Shown: positions 8,538 to 17,101, numbered from the stretch's first letter. The stretch is 64,000 nucleotides of DNA from Nocardiopsis_B mangrovi (GCF_042653925.1 NZ_JBHSFQ010000012.1:100500-164499), one strand, 5' to 3'. Program-made: numbers and translations. The notes: a model not told the origin generated them from the letters alone.

Positions 8538-9242
8538 ATGCTCAGAGTGATAGGCGCGGGCTTCCCGCGGACCGGAACGAGCTCGATGAAAGCCGCACTC
8601 GACCGGCTGGGGTTCGGCCCCTGCCACCACATGTTCACCGTGATGGGCACCCCCGGCCTGCCCGCCCTGTGGGAGGGCGCCGCGGCGGCCTCCACCGGGC
8701 AGGGGCGCGAGGGGGCCGACTGGCACCGCGTCTTCACCGGCTTCTCATCGGCCGTCGACTGGCCGGCCTCCTTCTTCTGGCGTGAGCTGTCCGCGGCGTT
8801 CCCCGACGCGAAGGTCGTGCTCACCGTGCGCGACCCCCGCGGTTGGTACGCCAGCGCCCGCGACACCGTCCTGGGGTCGGCGGCGGAACAGGTCACCGAT
8901 GGGACCTCTCCGGCTCTCAAGGAGATGACGAGCTTGCGCCCGGTACTGGATCTGATCTGGCGGACCTACTTCGGCACGCGGGCGGGCGTCCTGCCCGACG
9001 AGCGGACGGCGATCGGGGCCTTCGAGCGGCACAACGCCCAAGTGCGCGCGGAGATCCCGGCGGACCGGCTGCTGGTCTACGAGCTGGGCCGCGGGTGGGA
9101 GCCGCTGTGCCGCTTCCTCGGGGTGGACATGCCCGCCGACGAGCCGTTCCCCCGGCTCAACGACACCGTCTCCACACAGCGACGGCTCAGCGACGTCTTC
9201 AGCGGCGGTCCGCTGCGGGGCCCGTTCGAGCCGCACGGCTGA
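8538..9242 (+). CDS. Sulfotransferase family protein
   Basis: The 234-residue protein has the PAPS-binding features of the sulfotransferase superfamily: the 5'-phosphosulfate loop VIGAGFPRTGTSSMKAAL at the N-terminus and the 3'-phosphate segment VVLTVRDPRGWYASARDT near residues 95-112. Later come RLLVYELGRGWEPLCRFLG and FPRLN, typical of this compact bacterial group. It would transfer a sulfo group from PAPS to an unknown hydroxyl or amine. GGAGGAA precedes the ATG at 8538. The gene stands alone between geoA and a convergent LysR gene, so neighbours do not reveal the acceptor. Some members of this fold group are also named for lacking proven activity. Confidence 0.82.
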   Translation: MLRVIGAGFPRTGTSSMKAALDRLGFGPCHHMFTVMGTPGLPALWEGAAAASTGQGREGADWHRVFTGFSSAVDWPASFFWRELSAAFPDAKVVLTVRDPRGWYASARDTVLGSAAEQVTDGTSPALKEMTSLRPVLDLIWRTYFGTRAGVLPDERTAIGAFERHNAQVRAEIPADRLLVYELGRGWEPLCRFLGVDMPADEPFPRLNDTVSTQRRLSDVFSGGPLRGPFEPHG

Positions 9243-9248
9243 CCGGAG

Positions 9249-9279
9249 GGGCGGGCGGCCCCCGGCGTGCCGCCCGCCC
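9249..9279. terminator. Hairpin between convergent sulfotransferase and LysR genes
   Basis: GGGCGGGCGGC (9249-9259) and GCCGCCCGCCC (9269-9279) form an 11-base-pair stem with a 9-base loop, right after the sulfotransferase stop and at the LysR stop. It probably ends transcription from both sides. No U-run follows, which is usual for actinomycetes. Confidence 0.6.
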
Positions 9280-10178
9280 TAGGGAGCGGTCCGGTCGCCC
9301 GCGAGTTCGCGCACCGTCTCGGCGAACCCGGGCACCAGCCGGTGGCGGGTGTCCAACGGCCAGCCGAGGGCCACCCGCAACGGCTCCACCCCCGTCAAGG
9401 GCCGCCACACGATATCGGGGCGCTGGTAGTAGGCGGAGATCGATCGGGAGACGATGCAGATCCCCACTCCCGATGCGACGTACTCCAGCAGCTCCTCGGC
9501 GTTGTCGTTGGCCGGCCCCCACACCGGCTCGGAGCCGTCCGGGCGCGGCACCACTCCCCACCACTCCACCCACGCGCGCGGCGCGTGGCGCGCCCACGGC
9601 ATGGGCTCGCCGCGCAGGTCCCCGATCGTCAGCGACTCCCGGCCGGCCAGCCGGTGCCCGGCCGCCATCCCCACCGCCCGGGGCTCCTCGGCGACGACTT
9701 CGGTATGCAGGCCGGTGAGGTCATTCGGCAGCCAGACGAAGGCGACGTCGACCTCGCCCTCCCGCAGCGCGGGCACCTCGCCGCCCCAGTCGAACCGGTG
9801 CGGCACCACCTTCACCCCCGGGTTGCGCTGCTCGAACAGGACGCGGGCGCGTGTGGTGAGGGCGCCCGCCCCGGTCGCCTCGAACCCCAGGCGCAGCTCC
9901 ATGTCGCCCGCCGCACGCGCGGCGCGCGCCGCGCGCTTGCCCGCCGACCACGCCTCGGTCGTCCGCCGCGCCGCGTGCAGCAGCGCCTCGCCCGCGGGGG
10001 TGAGGCGGACATCGCGGGCCCGGCGCTCGAACAGGGGGGTGCCGAGGTTGCGCTCCAATTGGGCGATCTGCCTGCTCAGCGCCGGCTGGGAGACGTAGAG
10101 CCGTTCGGCGGCGCGGGTGAAGTGCAGTTCCTCCGCCACCGCGGTGAAGTAGCGCAGGACGCGGGTGTCGACGTCCAA
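9279..10178 (-). CDS. LysR-family transcriptional regulator
   Basis: A 299-residue LysR-type regulator. The N-terminal helix-turn-helix is clear (VLRYFTAVAEELHFTRAAERLYVSQPALSRQIAQLERNLGTPLFERR), followed by a linker helix and an effector domain to the end. A TTG at 10178 gives the usual LDVDTRVLRYF start and has GAAGGG upstream; a longer frame reaches far back through the neighbouring gene and is not credible. It is divergent from the aldo-keto reductase at 10335, so it most likely controls that gene and itself from the shared 156 bases. The inducer is unknown. Confidence 0.9.
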   Translation of the reverse strand: MDVDTRVLRYFTAVAEELHFTRAAERLYVSQPALSRQIAQLERNLGTPLFERRARDVRLTPAGEALLHAARRTTEAWSAGKRAARAARAAGDMELRLGFEATGAGALTTRARVLFEQRNPGVKVVPHRFDWGGEVPALREGEVDVAFVWLPNDLTGLHTEVVAEEPRAVGMAAGHRLAGRESLTIGDLRGEPMPWARHAPRAWVEWWGVVPRPDGSEPVWGPANDNAEELLEYVASGVGICIVSRSISAYYQRPDIVWRPLTGVEPLRVALGWPLDTRHRLVPGFAETVRELAGDRTAP

Positions 10179-10334
10179 AACCGGCCCTTCGTGTCCGATC
10201 GCGCGACCGCGGCGGTTCCCGGGGAGCGATGCGATCAGGTTATGGCAGGAGGTCTTGGACGTTCCACCCGGTTTCCGGCTGAACTGTCCGGTAGTACGAA
10301 CACGGATGAACGAGAAAGACGGAGAGAACCCGCG

Positions 10335-11387
10335 ATGCGCTACACGCTTTTCGGCCGGACCGGGCTGCGCGTGTCCGAATTCGCCTTCGGAGCCATGACC
10401 TTCGGAACAGACTGGAACTGGGGTGCCGCCGAGGACGAGGCCGCCCGGATGTTCGACCTCTACGCCGAGGCGGGCGGCAACTTCATCGACACCGCCGACG
10501 TCTACACCGACGGCAGCTCCGAACGGATCCTCGGCCGCCTGCTCAAGGGCCGCCGGGACGACTTCGTGGTCGCGACCAAGTTCACCTGCGCCCCAGCGGG
10601 GGGTGGCCCCAACTCCGGCGGCAGCCACCGCACCAGCCTGGCCGCCTCGGTCGAAGGCAGCCTGCGCCGGCTGGAGACCGACCACATCGACGTGCTCTAC
10701 GTGCACGCCCGCGACCTGTTCACGCCGTTCGAGGAGACCATGCGGGCGCTGGACGACCAGGTGCGCGCGGGCACGGTGCACTACGTCGCGGTGTCCAACT
10801 GGCCGGCCTGGGAGATCGCGCGCGCCAACACGCTGGCGGAGCTGCGCGGCTGGTCGCCGTTCGCAGGCGTCCAGCTGCGGCTGAACCTCCTGGACCGCGC
10901 CGCCGAACGCGAACTGCTTCCGTTCGCCGAGGCCACCGACACGGCCGTGGTGGCGTGGGGCCCGCTCGCGGAAGGGCGGCTGACGGGCAAGTACCTCCGG
11001 GGCGAGGGCGGCCGCCGCGACACCTTCCGCTTCGGCACCGACCTGGCCCGCGACGACGAGACCGTCCGCGCCGTTGTGGAGCTCGCGCGCGAGCGCGGGT
11101 GGTCGCCGGCGCAGGTGGCGATCGCCTGGCTGACCACCCGCCCCGGCAACGTGATCCCGCTGCTGGGGGCGCGCAGCGCCGGCCAGCTGCGCGACAACCT
11201 GGCGGCCGGCGACATCGAGCTCGACTCCGACGCCCTGCGCCGCCTGGACGCGGTCTCGGCGATCGAGCCCGGCTATCCCGACGGGTTCCTCGGCGACCCC
11301 ACCGTCCACCAGAGCATCTACGGCGGCTACGGGCCCGGCCCGATCGACGACCGCCGCCGCATCGCCATGCGGCCCTTCACCGCCTGA
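10335..11387 (+). CDS. Aldo/keto reductase
   Basis: The 350-residue NADPH-dependent oxidoreductase has a TIM-barrel pattern and the catalytic tetrad D52 and Y57 (in FIDTADVYTDGSSE), K82 (VATKF) and H124 (YVHARD). The C-terminal cofactor region VIPLLGARSAGQLRDNLAA also matches. It belongs to the group that includes general stress protein 69 and YajO-like reductases, acting on aldehydes, ketones or sugars. The ATG at 10335 follows GGAGAGAACCCGCG. The gene is divergent from a LysR regulator, a common arrangement for inducible reductases. The real substrate cannot be read from the sequence. Confidence 0.92.
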   Translation: MRYTLFGRTGLRVSEFAFGAMTFGTDWNWGAAEDEAARMFDLYAEAGGNFIDTADVYTDGSSERILGRLLKGRRDDFVVATKFTCAPAGGGPNSGGSHRTSLAASVEGSLRRLETDHIDVLYVHARDLFTPFEETMRALDDQVRAGTVHYVAVSNWPAWEIARANTLAELRGWSPFAGVQLRLNLLDRAAERELLPFAEATDTAVVAWGPLAEGRLTGKYLRGEGGRRDTFRFGTDLARDDETVRAVVELARERGWSPAQVAIAWLTTRPGNVIPLLGARSAGQLRDNLAAGDIELDSDALRRLDAVSAIEPGYPDGFLGDPTVHQSIYGGYGPGPIDDRRRIAMRPFTA

Positions 11388-11495
11388 GCCGCGCGGGTCC
11401 GGGGTGCGGCCGGCCGGGCCGCGCCGCGTCGGTCGGAGCCCCGCGCGCGGCCCGGCGGTCGCGGCCCGGTGCGTCCGGGCCGGTGCGCCGGCGGG

Positions 11496-12695
11496 TCAGC
11501 CGGCGGGCTCGGTGTCGTCCAGGGAGTCCAGCCAGGCGCGGACCGACGCGTTGTGCTCGCCCAGGCGGGGCGGCGGGGCGTGGCCGGCGCCGGGGTCGCC
11601 GTCGCCCTCGCGGGGGTCGAAGCGGACGGCGGGACCGGGCAGCTCGATGGGTCCCAGAACGGGGTGGTCCACGCCGATCACCAGCCCCTGGGAGCGCACC
11701 TGGTCCCACTCGTAGACCTGGTCGATGGTGCGGATCGCCCCGCAGGGGATGCCGATGCCGCCGATGCGCTTGAGCCATTCGTCGCGGGTGCCGGCCGCGA
11801 GCGCCGCCTCGATCTCGGCGTTGAGATCGGGGCGGTTGGTGACGCGGGAGGCGTTGTCGGCGTAGCGGGGGTCGGCCGGGTCGATGCCGAGCAGTCCGGC
11901 GAACTTGGCCCACTGGCCCTCGCTGGCCACCGCGACCTGGAGCATGCCGTCGGAGCAGGAGTAGCCGCCGTAGGGGGCGATGGAGGGGTGGTGGTTGCCG
12001 ATGGCCTTGGGCACCTCGCCCGCCACCGTCCAGCGGGTGCCCTGGAAGGCGTGCACGCCCACGATGGAGGACAGCAGCGAGGTGCGCACGACGCGGCCCC
12101 GCCCGGTCTGCTCGCGCTCCAGCAGGGCGCTGAGGACGCCGTAGGCGCCGTTCATGCCGGCGAGCAGGTCGCCGATGGGGACGCCGACCTTGGTGGGCTC
12201 CTGCGGCGAAGGGCCGGTGAGGCTCATCAGCCCGGCCTCGCCCTGGGCGATCTGGTCGTAGCCCGCGCGGCCGCCCTCGGGGCCGTCGTGGCCGAACCCG
12301 CTGATCGAGCAGACGACCAGCCGCGGGTTCAGCTCCTCCAGTCGCTCCACGGAGAACCCGAGGCGGTCGAGCACGCCGGGGCGGAAGTTCTCCACCAGCA
12401 CATCGGCGGCGCGCACGAGCCGGGTGAGCAGGGCGCGGCCGTCGTCGGACTTCAGGTCCAGCTCGACGGACTCCTTGTTGCGGTTGCAGGACAGGAAGTA
12501 GGTGCTGATGCGGTCGTCCTCGGGGCCGACGAACGGGGGTCCCCACCCGCGGGTGTCGTCGCCGGTGCCCGGCTGCTCCACCTTGATGACGCGGGCGCCG
12601 AGGTCGCCCAGCAGCATCGCGGCGTGCGGGCCCGCGAGCGCCCGCGACAGGTCGACGACGACCTTCCCCGTGAGCGGTCCATTGGGTCGTGTCAC
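11496..12695 (-). CDS. Family III (CaiB/BaiF) CoA-transferase
   Basis: The 399-residue protein belongs to the formyl-CoA/carnitine CoA-transferase family, which moves CoA between carboxylic acids. Visible hallmarks are LTGKVVVDLSRALAGPHAAMLLGDLGARVIKVEQPGTGDDTR, SCNRNKESVELDLK, VLVENFRPGVLDRLG and GYDQIAQGEAGLMSLTG, whose Asp should be the catalytic residue. The GTG at 12695 was chosen because it gives the standard N-terminus. It lies 128 bases after the fused carboxyltransferase gene and downstream of the MatC-type carrier gene, all on one strand. In that setting it may activate the imported dicarboxylate to its CoA thioester. Which acid is used is inference. Confidence 0.9.
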   Translation of the reverse strand: MTRPNGPLTGKVVVDLSRALAGPHAAMLLGDLGARVIKVEQPGTGDDTRGWGPPFVGPEDDRISTYFLSCNRNKESVELDLKSDDGRALLTRLVRAADVLVENFRPGVLDRLGFSVERLEELNPRLVVCSISGFGHDGPEGGRAGYDQIAQGEAGLMSLTGPSPQEPTKVGVPIGDLLAGMNGAYGVLSALLEREQTGRGRVVRTSLLSSIVGVHAFQGTRWTVAGEVPKAIGNHHPSIAPYGGYSCSDGMLQVAVASEGQWAKFAGLLGIDPADPRYADNASRVTNRPDLNAEIEAALAAGTRDEWLKRIGGIGIPCGAIRTIDQVYEWDQVRSQGLVIGVDHPVLGPIELPGPAVRFDPREGDGDPGAGHAPPPRLGEHNASVRAWLDSLDDTEPAG

Positions 12696-12823
12696 GTGTG
12701 CCCCTATCTGGTTTCGGCGTTGGTGTCGGGCTACCCCGGTATTGTCCGGCCGCGGGGGTGCGGGCGCCGCGGGAGGGTACGGGTGCGGCGGCCCGGGCGG
12801 CTCCGGGCGGTGCGGACGGGGGC

Positions 12824-14320
12824 TCACGCCGGCAGCCCGAGCCTGCGGTAGCGGTCGTAGCGGCGGGCGAACCGCTCCCGCGGGTCCTGGTTCAGCAACG
12901 ACGTGAGCTCGTGGCGCAGGACCGCGCCCGCCCGGGCGCAGAACGCCTCCGGCTCGTCGGCGGCGTCGTCGTGCTCGGCGATGATGCGGTCGACGATGCC
13001 GTTGTCGCGGAGCTCGACCGAGCGCACGCCCTGGCCGTCGGCCAGCTCCGGCGCGCGGTCCACGGTGCGGTGCACGATGGCGCTGGCGCCCTCGGGCGGC
13101 AGAGGGGACAGCCAGGCGTGCTGGGCGCTGAGGACCCGGTCGGCGGGGACCAGGGCCAGCGCGCCGCCACCGGTGCCCTGGCCCAGGAGCAGGGCGACGG
13201 TGGGCACCTCCAGGGTGACGAGCTCGGTGAGGCAGCGGGCGATCTGGCCGGCCATCCCCCGCTCCTCGGCGTCCTTGGACAGGGCGGCGCCGGGGGTGTC
13301 GATGACGGTGACCAGCGGCAGGTCGAGGTCGCGCGCCATGCGCATGCCGCGGCGGGCCTCGCGCAGCGCGGCCGGGCCCAAGGGGTGCTCGGTGGTCTGG
13401 CGGGCGCGGTCCTGGCCCAGCAGCACGCACGGGGCGCCGCCGAAGCGGGCCAGGGCCAGGAGGAGGCCGGGGTCCAGGTCTCCGTCGCCGGTGCCGTTGA
13501 GGGGGACGACGTCGGTGGCCGCGTACCACAGCAGCCGGCGCACACCGGGGCGGTCGCCGCGGCGGGAGCGCGTGATGGACTCCCACGCGGGGACGTCGCC
13601 GACGGGCTCGTCGCCGGGGTCGGGGGCATCGGGAACGCCCTCCGAGCGGGCGAGCAGGACGTTGAGCGCGCGGTGGGCGATGGCGGGGACGTCCTCGGGG
13701 GCGAGGACGGCGTCGACGAGCCCGTTGCGGTAGAGGTTCTCGGCCCGCTGGACGCCTTCGGGGAACTCCTTGCCGTAGAGGGCCTCGTAGACGCGGGGGC
13801 CGAGGAACCCGATGAGGGCGCCGGGCTCGGCCACGGTCACGTGGCCCTGCGATCCCCAGGAGGCCAGGACCCCGCCGGTGGTGGGGTGGCGCAGGTAGAC
13901 GAGGTAGGGCAGGCCGGCCGCCTTGTGCCGGGCGATCGCGGCGGAGATCTTGACCATGGCGAGGAAGGCGAGGGTGCCCTCCTGCATCCGGGTGCCGCCG
14001 GAGGCGGGGGCGGCCAGGAGGGGGAGGCGTTCGGCGGTGGCGCGCTCGACGGCCTCGACCAGGCGTTCGGCGGCGGCGACGCCGATGGATCCGGCGAGGA
14101 AGGTGAACTCGCAGGCGACGACGGCGACGCGGCGCCCGCGCAGGAGGCCCTCGCCGGTGATGACGGCCTCGTCGCAGCCGCTGCGCTCGCGGGCGGCGTC
14201 GAGGTCGGCGGCGTAGGAGGGGTCGGGGTGTACGTCGATCGGCGGGGTGTCCCAGGACACGAACGTGCCGGCGTCGAGTGTGCGGTCGAGCAGCTCGTGC
14301 GCTGTGCGGCGATCGCCCAT
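12824..14320 (-). CDS. accDA: Fused acetyl-CoA carboxylase carboxyltransferase (AccD-AccA-like)
   Basis: The 498-residue protein joins a beta-like half (residues 1 to about 260: FTFLAGSIGVAAAERLVEAVERA, PLLAAPASGGTRMQEGTLAF, HPTTGGVLASWGSQGHVTVAEPGALIGFLGPRVYE) to an alpha-like half (LPLVTVIDTPGAALSKDAEERGMAGQIARCL, LLLGQGTGGGALALVPADRVL). Both crotonase-fold halves needed for a CoA-carboxyl site are present. The Cys4 zinc ribbon normally at the start of AccD is missing. GAGGGGGAAG precedes the ATG. No biotin carboxylase or biotin carrier gene is near. Next to MatC and a CoA-transferase it may act on malonyl-CoA, as a decarboxylase-like or carboxyl-transferring enzyme, rather than in general fatty acid synthesis; this is inference. 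Confidence 0.87.
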   Translation of the reverse strand: MGDRRTAHELLDRTLDAGTFVSWDTPPIDVHPDPSYAADLDAARERSGCDEAVITGEGLLRGRRVAVVACEFTFLAGSIGVAAAERLVEAVERATAERLPLLAAPASGGTRMQEGTLAFLAMVKISAAIARHKAAGLPYLVYLRHPTTGGVLASWGSQGHVTVAEPGALIGFLGPRVYEALYGKEFPEGVQRAENLYRNGLVDAVLAPEDVPAIAHRALNVLLARSEGVPDAPDPGDEPVGDVPAWESITRSRRGDRPGVRRLLWYAATDVVPLNGTGDGDLDPGLLLALARFGGAPCVLLGQDRARQTTEHPLGPAALREARRGMRMARDLDLPLVTVIDTPGAALSKDAEERGMAGQIARCLTELVTLEVPTVALLLGQGTGGGALALVPADRVLSAQHAWLSPLPPEGASAIVHRTVDRAPELADGQGVRSVELRDNGIVDRIIAEHDDAADEPEAFCARAGAVLRHELTSLLNQDPRERFARRYDRYRRLGLPA

Positions 14321-14372
14321 CGGCTTCCCCCTCGGAGACGGTCCCTGCTTACACACGGGACCAAAGTGGCTT

Positions 14373-14387
14373 ATTGGACTAGCCAAT
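14373..14387. promoter_or_regulatory. ATTGG-N5-CCAAT operator candidate before accDA
   Basis: ATTGGACTAGCCAAT is an inverted repeat with 5-base arms, 53 bases upstream of the accDA start. The core TGG(A/C)CTAGCCAAT occurs again before the matC-like gene at 15864-15876, which suggests that one regulator binds both. Confidence 0.55.
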
Positions 14388-14405
14388 TCAGCTTAGACGG
14401 CCCGC

Positions 14406-14429
14406 GGGGGCGCCGCGAGCGGCGCCCCC
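14406..14429 (-). terminator. Strong hairpin between matC-like gene and accDA
   Basis: GGGGGCGCCGC (14406-14416) and GCGGCGCCCCC (14419-14429) are exact inverted copies. The hairpin lies 33 bases past the matC-like stop and before the operator and promoter region of accDA, so it probably ends or thins out transcription from the carrier gene. Confidence 0.65.
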
Positions 14430-14461
14430 TTGTCCACGGGCCGGTGCCTGCGCGACCGGCG

Positions 14462-15781
14462 CTACATCCAGCCGGGCAGCACCATGACGCCCCACGCCAC
14501 GAGCGGGCCGAGGAGGACCACCAGGCCGCTGTAGATGAGGATGTGCCGGTAGAAGCGGTCGGGGTCGACCCCCTTGGCGTTGGCCAGCACCAGCGCCCCG
14601 TTGGTGGAGAACGGGCTGACGTCGACGATGGTCGAGGACACCGCCAGCGCGGCGATCAGGCCCACGGCCCCGATCTCGCCCTGGAGCAGGAAGGGCACGG
14701 CCAGCGGGATGGTGACGCCCAGGATGGCGGTCGAGGACGCGAACGCCGAGACGACGCCGCCGATGTAGCACAGCAGCACGGCCACCAGCAGCGGCGCGCC
14801 GAGGCCGGACACGCTGTTGCCCACGTACTCGATGGTCCCGGCCTCCTCCATCACGCCGACGAAGGTCAGCACGCCGGTGATCAGCAGCACGGTGCCCCAG
14901 CTGATCTTGCCGACGGCGCCCTTCTGCGACTTGGGGAACAGGACGGCGAGGGCCACGGCGACGCTGATCGCGACGAACCCGACGTCCAGCTTGAAGCCCA
15001 GGGCGAGCACGCCCAGGACGAGCAGGCCGATGAGGGTCGCGATCTGCTCCAGCCGGATGCCGCCCGAGGCCTCGGTGCCGGCGGGGCCGGCGGAGCCGGA
15101 ACCGCCCGAGGCGGTGGCGCCGCCCGACGCGCCGTCACCCCCCGCCGCGACCTTTTCGAAGTCGCGGATGTGCACCCCGAAGAGCCGGTGCCCGCCCAGG
15201 GCGAAGAACAGCACGATGGCGATGCCGAGGTTGAAGAAGAGGCTGGCCAGGAAGAGGGCGATCGGGTTCGACGGAAGGTCGGTCCCGGCCACGATGCCGT
15301 TGACCGTTCCGCCGTAGACGCTGATCGGCGAGAACCCGCCGGCCTGTGCCCCGTGGACCACCAGCATGCCCATGAGCAGCGCGTTGATCCGGTAGGTGGC
15401 CGCGAAGCCGAGGGCGATGGGGGCGATGATGGCGACGGCGGCGGGACCGAGGGCGCCCATGGCGGTGAGGACCGCGGTGACGCCGAACATCACCCACGGG
15501 ATCGCGGCCACCCACCCGCCGACACCCTTGACCGCCCATCGGACCAGGAGGTCCACGGTGCCGTTGGCCTGCGCTATCGCGAACAGGTAGGTGATGCCGA
15601 CCAGGATCAGGAACAGGTCGGCAGGGAAGCCGCCGAGGATGGTCTCGGTGTCCATGCCCAGGACGAACGTTCCCACGAGGAACGCCGCCACGAAGGCGAT
15701 GGCGCCCATGTTCACGGGCAGCAGCGTGGCGACGACGAACATCGCCGCCAGTACGAGGATCGTGATGATTTCTGGAGGCAT
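14462..15781 (-). CDS. matC: MatC-type dicarboxylate (malonate) carrier, SLC13-like permease
   Basis: A 439-residue integral membrane protein with about 11-12 hydrophobic helices. The N-terminal part (MPPEIITILVLAAMFVVATLLPVNMGAIAFVAAFLVG) is that of the MatC family of dicarboxylate carriers. A Gly/Ser/Ala-rich cytoplasmic loop separates two halves near residue 240. Conserved helix pairs such as GGFSPISVYGGTVNGI and SSTIVDVSPFSTNGALVLANA are typical of ion-transporter superfamily substrate sites. The ATG at 15781 gives the normal family start; an upstream TTG at 15826 is an alternative. It leads a same-strand series with accDA and a CoA-transferase, so malonate or a similar short diacid is the likely cargo. 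Confidence 0.85.
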   Translation of the reverse strand: MPPEIITILVLAAMFVVATLLPVNMGAIAFVAAFLVGTFVLGMDTETILGGFPADLFLILVGITYLFAIAQANGTVDLLVRWAVKGVGGWVAAIPWVMFGVTAVLTAMGALGPAAVAIIAPIALGFAATYRINALLMGMLVVHGAQAGGFSPISVYGGTVNGIVAGTDLPSNPIALFLASLFFNLGIAIVLFFALGGHRLFGVHIRDFEKVAAGGDGASGGATASGGSGSAGPAGTEASGGIRLEQIATLIGLLVLGVLALGFKLDVGFVAISVAVALAVLFPKSQKGAVGKISWGTVLLITGVLTFVGVMEEAGTIEYVGNSVSGLGAPLLVAVLLCYIGGVVSAFASSTAILGVTIPLAVPFLLQGEIGAVGLIAALAVSSTIVDVSPFSTNGALVLANAKGVDPDRFYRHILIYSGLVVLLGPLVAWGVMVLPGWM

Positions 15782-15863
15782 GGCAGACAGGTCCCAGCCG
15801 TTCGAAATGGGGATGTAGTAGGGCAATCAGGTCAATCGCTGTGAACCAGCTCATAAGGAACAG

Positions 15864-15876
15864 TGGCCTAGCCAAT
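15864..15876. promoter_or_regulatory. TGGCCTAGCCAAT operator candidate before the matC-like gene
   Basis: This element, with TGGC-CTA-GCCA symmetry, lies 83 bases upstream of the carrier start. It shares the core TGG(A/C)CTAGCCAAT with the site before accDA at 14373-14387. No regulator gene adjoins. Confidence 0.5.
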
Positions 15877-16062
15877 ATGCCAGGCCCCTTGCTTGTCAAG
15901 TACCGATCATGCCCTGTACCTGCGGTGAGACCAGATCGCGACCCACCCTCACCCCGTCCCACATCGCCCCGTCCCGCCCAGACCCCCGGCGGGACGGGCA
16001 CTCACCCCCGGAAACCGGCGGCCCGCCCGGGCCCGTCCGGACCCGCCATCCCCCGGTGCACA

Positions 16063-16102
16063 GCAGTCGGCCCCCGGACCGTATGGTCCGGGGGCCGACT
16101 GC
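16063..16102 (-). terminator. 18-base-pair hairpin terminator after the DUF397 gene
   Basis: The arms at 16063-16080 and 16085-16102 are perfect inverted copies around a GTAT loop. The hairpin begins 8 bases after the DUF397 stop (at 16111 on the minus strand), the normal place for an intrinsic terminator. Confidence 0.8.
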
Positions 16103-16110
16103 CGAGAGTG

Positions 16111-16287
16111 CTACAGCCGGTCGAGTCCGGCGACCAGCGCGACCCACTCAGCGGCGGGGACCGCGAGCATGACCCCATGCCGGTTCTGGGTATCCCGAAT
16201 CCGGGTGACCGATCCTTCTGCGACCTCGACGCAGTTGGCCATCGATTCACTGAAGCTCGACTTGTGCCACGCATCATGCTGCGTCAT
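16111..16287 (-). CDS. DUF397 small protein
   Basis: A 58-residue DUF397 protein: MTQHDAWHKSSFSES, then NCVEVAEGSVTRIRDTQNRHG and a closing VPAAEWVALVAGLDRL. These short proteins are abundant in actinomycetes and nearly always sit beside an XRE regulator. Some such pairs (bldB/whiJ-related loci) influence development and antibiotic production, apparently with the small protein modulating the DNA-binding partner. The ATG at 16287 lies within the end of the upstream XRE gene (14-base overlap), with an AGGAG site, so the two are translationally coupled. Specific function of this copy is unknown. Confidence 0.92.
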   Translation of the reverse strand: MTQHDAWHKSSFSESMANCVEVAEGSVTRIRDTQNRHGVMLAVPAAEWVALVAGLDRL

Positions 16288-17044
16288 TGATGATCTCCTG
16301 AATCCTGCTGCGGGAGTCGGCCGGATTGAGTGCCCAGTTGGCAATCGTAGTAATCGCCGACGAATACCGCATCACCTCGGGAGCGTGGTCGATGAGCGCG
16401 ACCCCCGACCCATGCTCTGCGAGGGCGACCGGCAGCCGATCGTGGAACGACAGCACGCGCACCGGTCCGATCGCCGGCATCATGTAGCCGTCCGGCACGA
16501 TCTGCACGGATATCCGATGACTGACCTCCAATAGGTGCGGAAGAGCACACGAAGCCGCACGCGCGGCAACCCGCAATACGAGATCCGGGACCGCGACCGA
16601 GATGATGGGACCATCAATCCGGAGCAGGTGTTCAGTCCGCTCACGGCGCTCTTTCACCATGGACGCGATGCGCTCGTCACTCAAAGCCGGGAACCCTACT
16701 CGGAAAATCGCCTCGCTGTACCCAGCCGACTGGGCCACAGCGGGGAGCAGACCCGGATGGCTGCATCGGACCTCGGCCGCCATCGCGTCGAGGTCGCTGA
16801 CCCGGCGCAGCCATTCCGGCTGAGCGGCCCGGCGTTTGTCCTCCATCCACCGGCGGGTGAGCATGCCACCCGCGCCCAGTGCTTCGTCGAGCTTGTCCAC
16901 CGTCTCCTTCGTCTTCGGTGTCCTGCGGCCCGTGCAGAAGGCGGAGATCTGGGCTCGGCTCCATCCGGTCGCGTTGGCGAGCTGCCCCTGGTTCACGCTC
17001 GCCATCTCCAACTGGTGGCGGAGCGCTGCCGCGAAATCGTTCAT
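16274..17044 (-). CDS. XRE-family regulator with DUF5753 domain
   Basis: The 256-residue protein has a helix-turn-helix at residues 5-55 (LRHQLEMASVNQGQLANATGWSRAQISAFCTGRRTPKTKETVDKLDEALGAGG) and a C-terminal DUF5753 ligand-type domain (LLPAVAQSAGYSEAI, RRERTEHLLR, VRVLSFHDRLPVALAEHGSGVALIDHAPEVMRYSSAITTIANWALNP). It overlaps the DUF397 gene downstream and forms the WhiJ-like pair common in streptomycete relatives. Two copies of ACACGTTC upstream may be its binding sites. The DUF5753 ligand is unknown. Confidence 0.92.
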   Translation of the reverse strand: MNDFAAALRHQLEMASVNQGQLANATGWSRAQISAFCTGRRTPKTKETVDKLDEALGAGGMLTRRWMEDKRRAAQPEWLRRVSDLDAMAAEVRCSHPGLLPAVAQSAGYSEAIFRVGFPALSDERIASMVKERRERTEHLLRIDGPIISVAVPDLVLRVAARAASCALPHLLEVSHRISVQIVPDGYMMPAIGPVRVLSFHDRLPVALAEHGSGVALIDHAPEVMRYSSAITTIANWALNPADSRSRIQEIINDAA

Positions 17045-17101
17045 GCGACCAGGCTGATACGGCTTCTGACGCCCTGTCTCAAGAACCGCCTAAGGCGATG
17101 A

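Larger units (their letters stand above)
15782..16110. other. Intergenic region upstream of matC and downstream of the DUF397 gene
   Basis: About 330 bases with no gene. It contains the candidate operator at 15864 and the long hairpin at 16063-16102. The AT-richer part from 15830 to 15910 should carry the matC promoter. From 15930 to 16060 it is C-rich with no structure I can interpret. Confidence 0.6.

Noticed and set aside
12689..15844. 1051-codon plus-strand frame opposite accDA and matC
   Set aside because: Antisense shadow; the minus-strand frames carry intact, recognisable proteins with ribosome sites.
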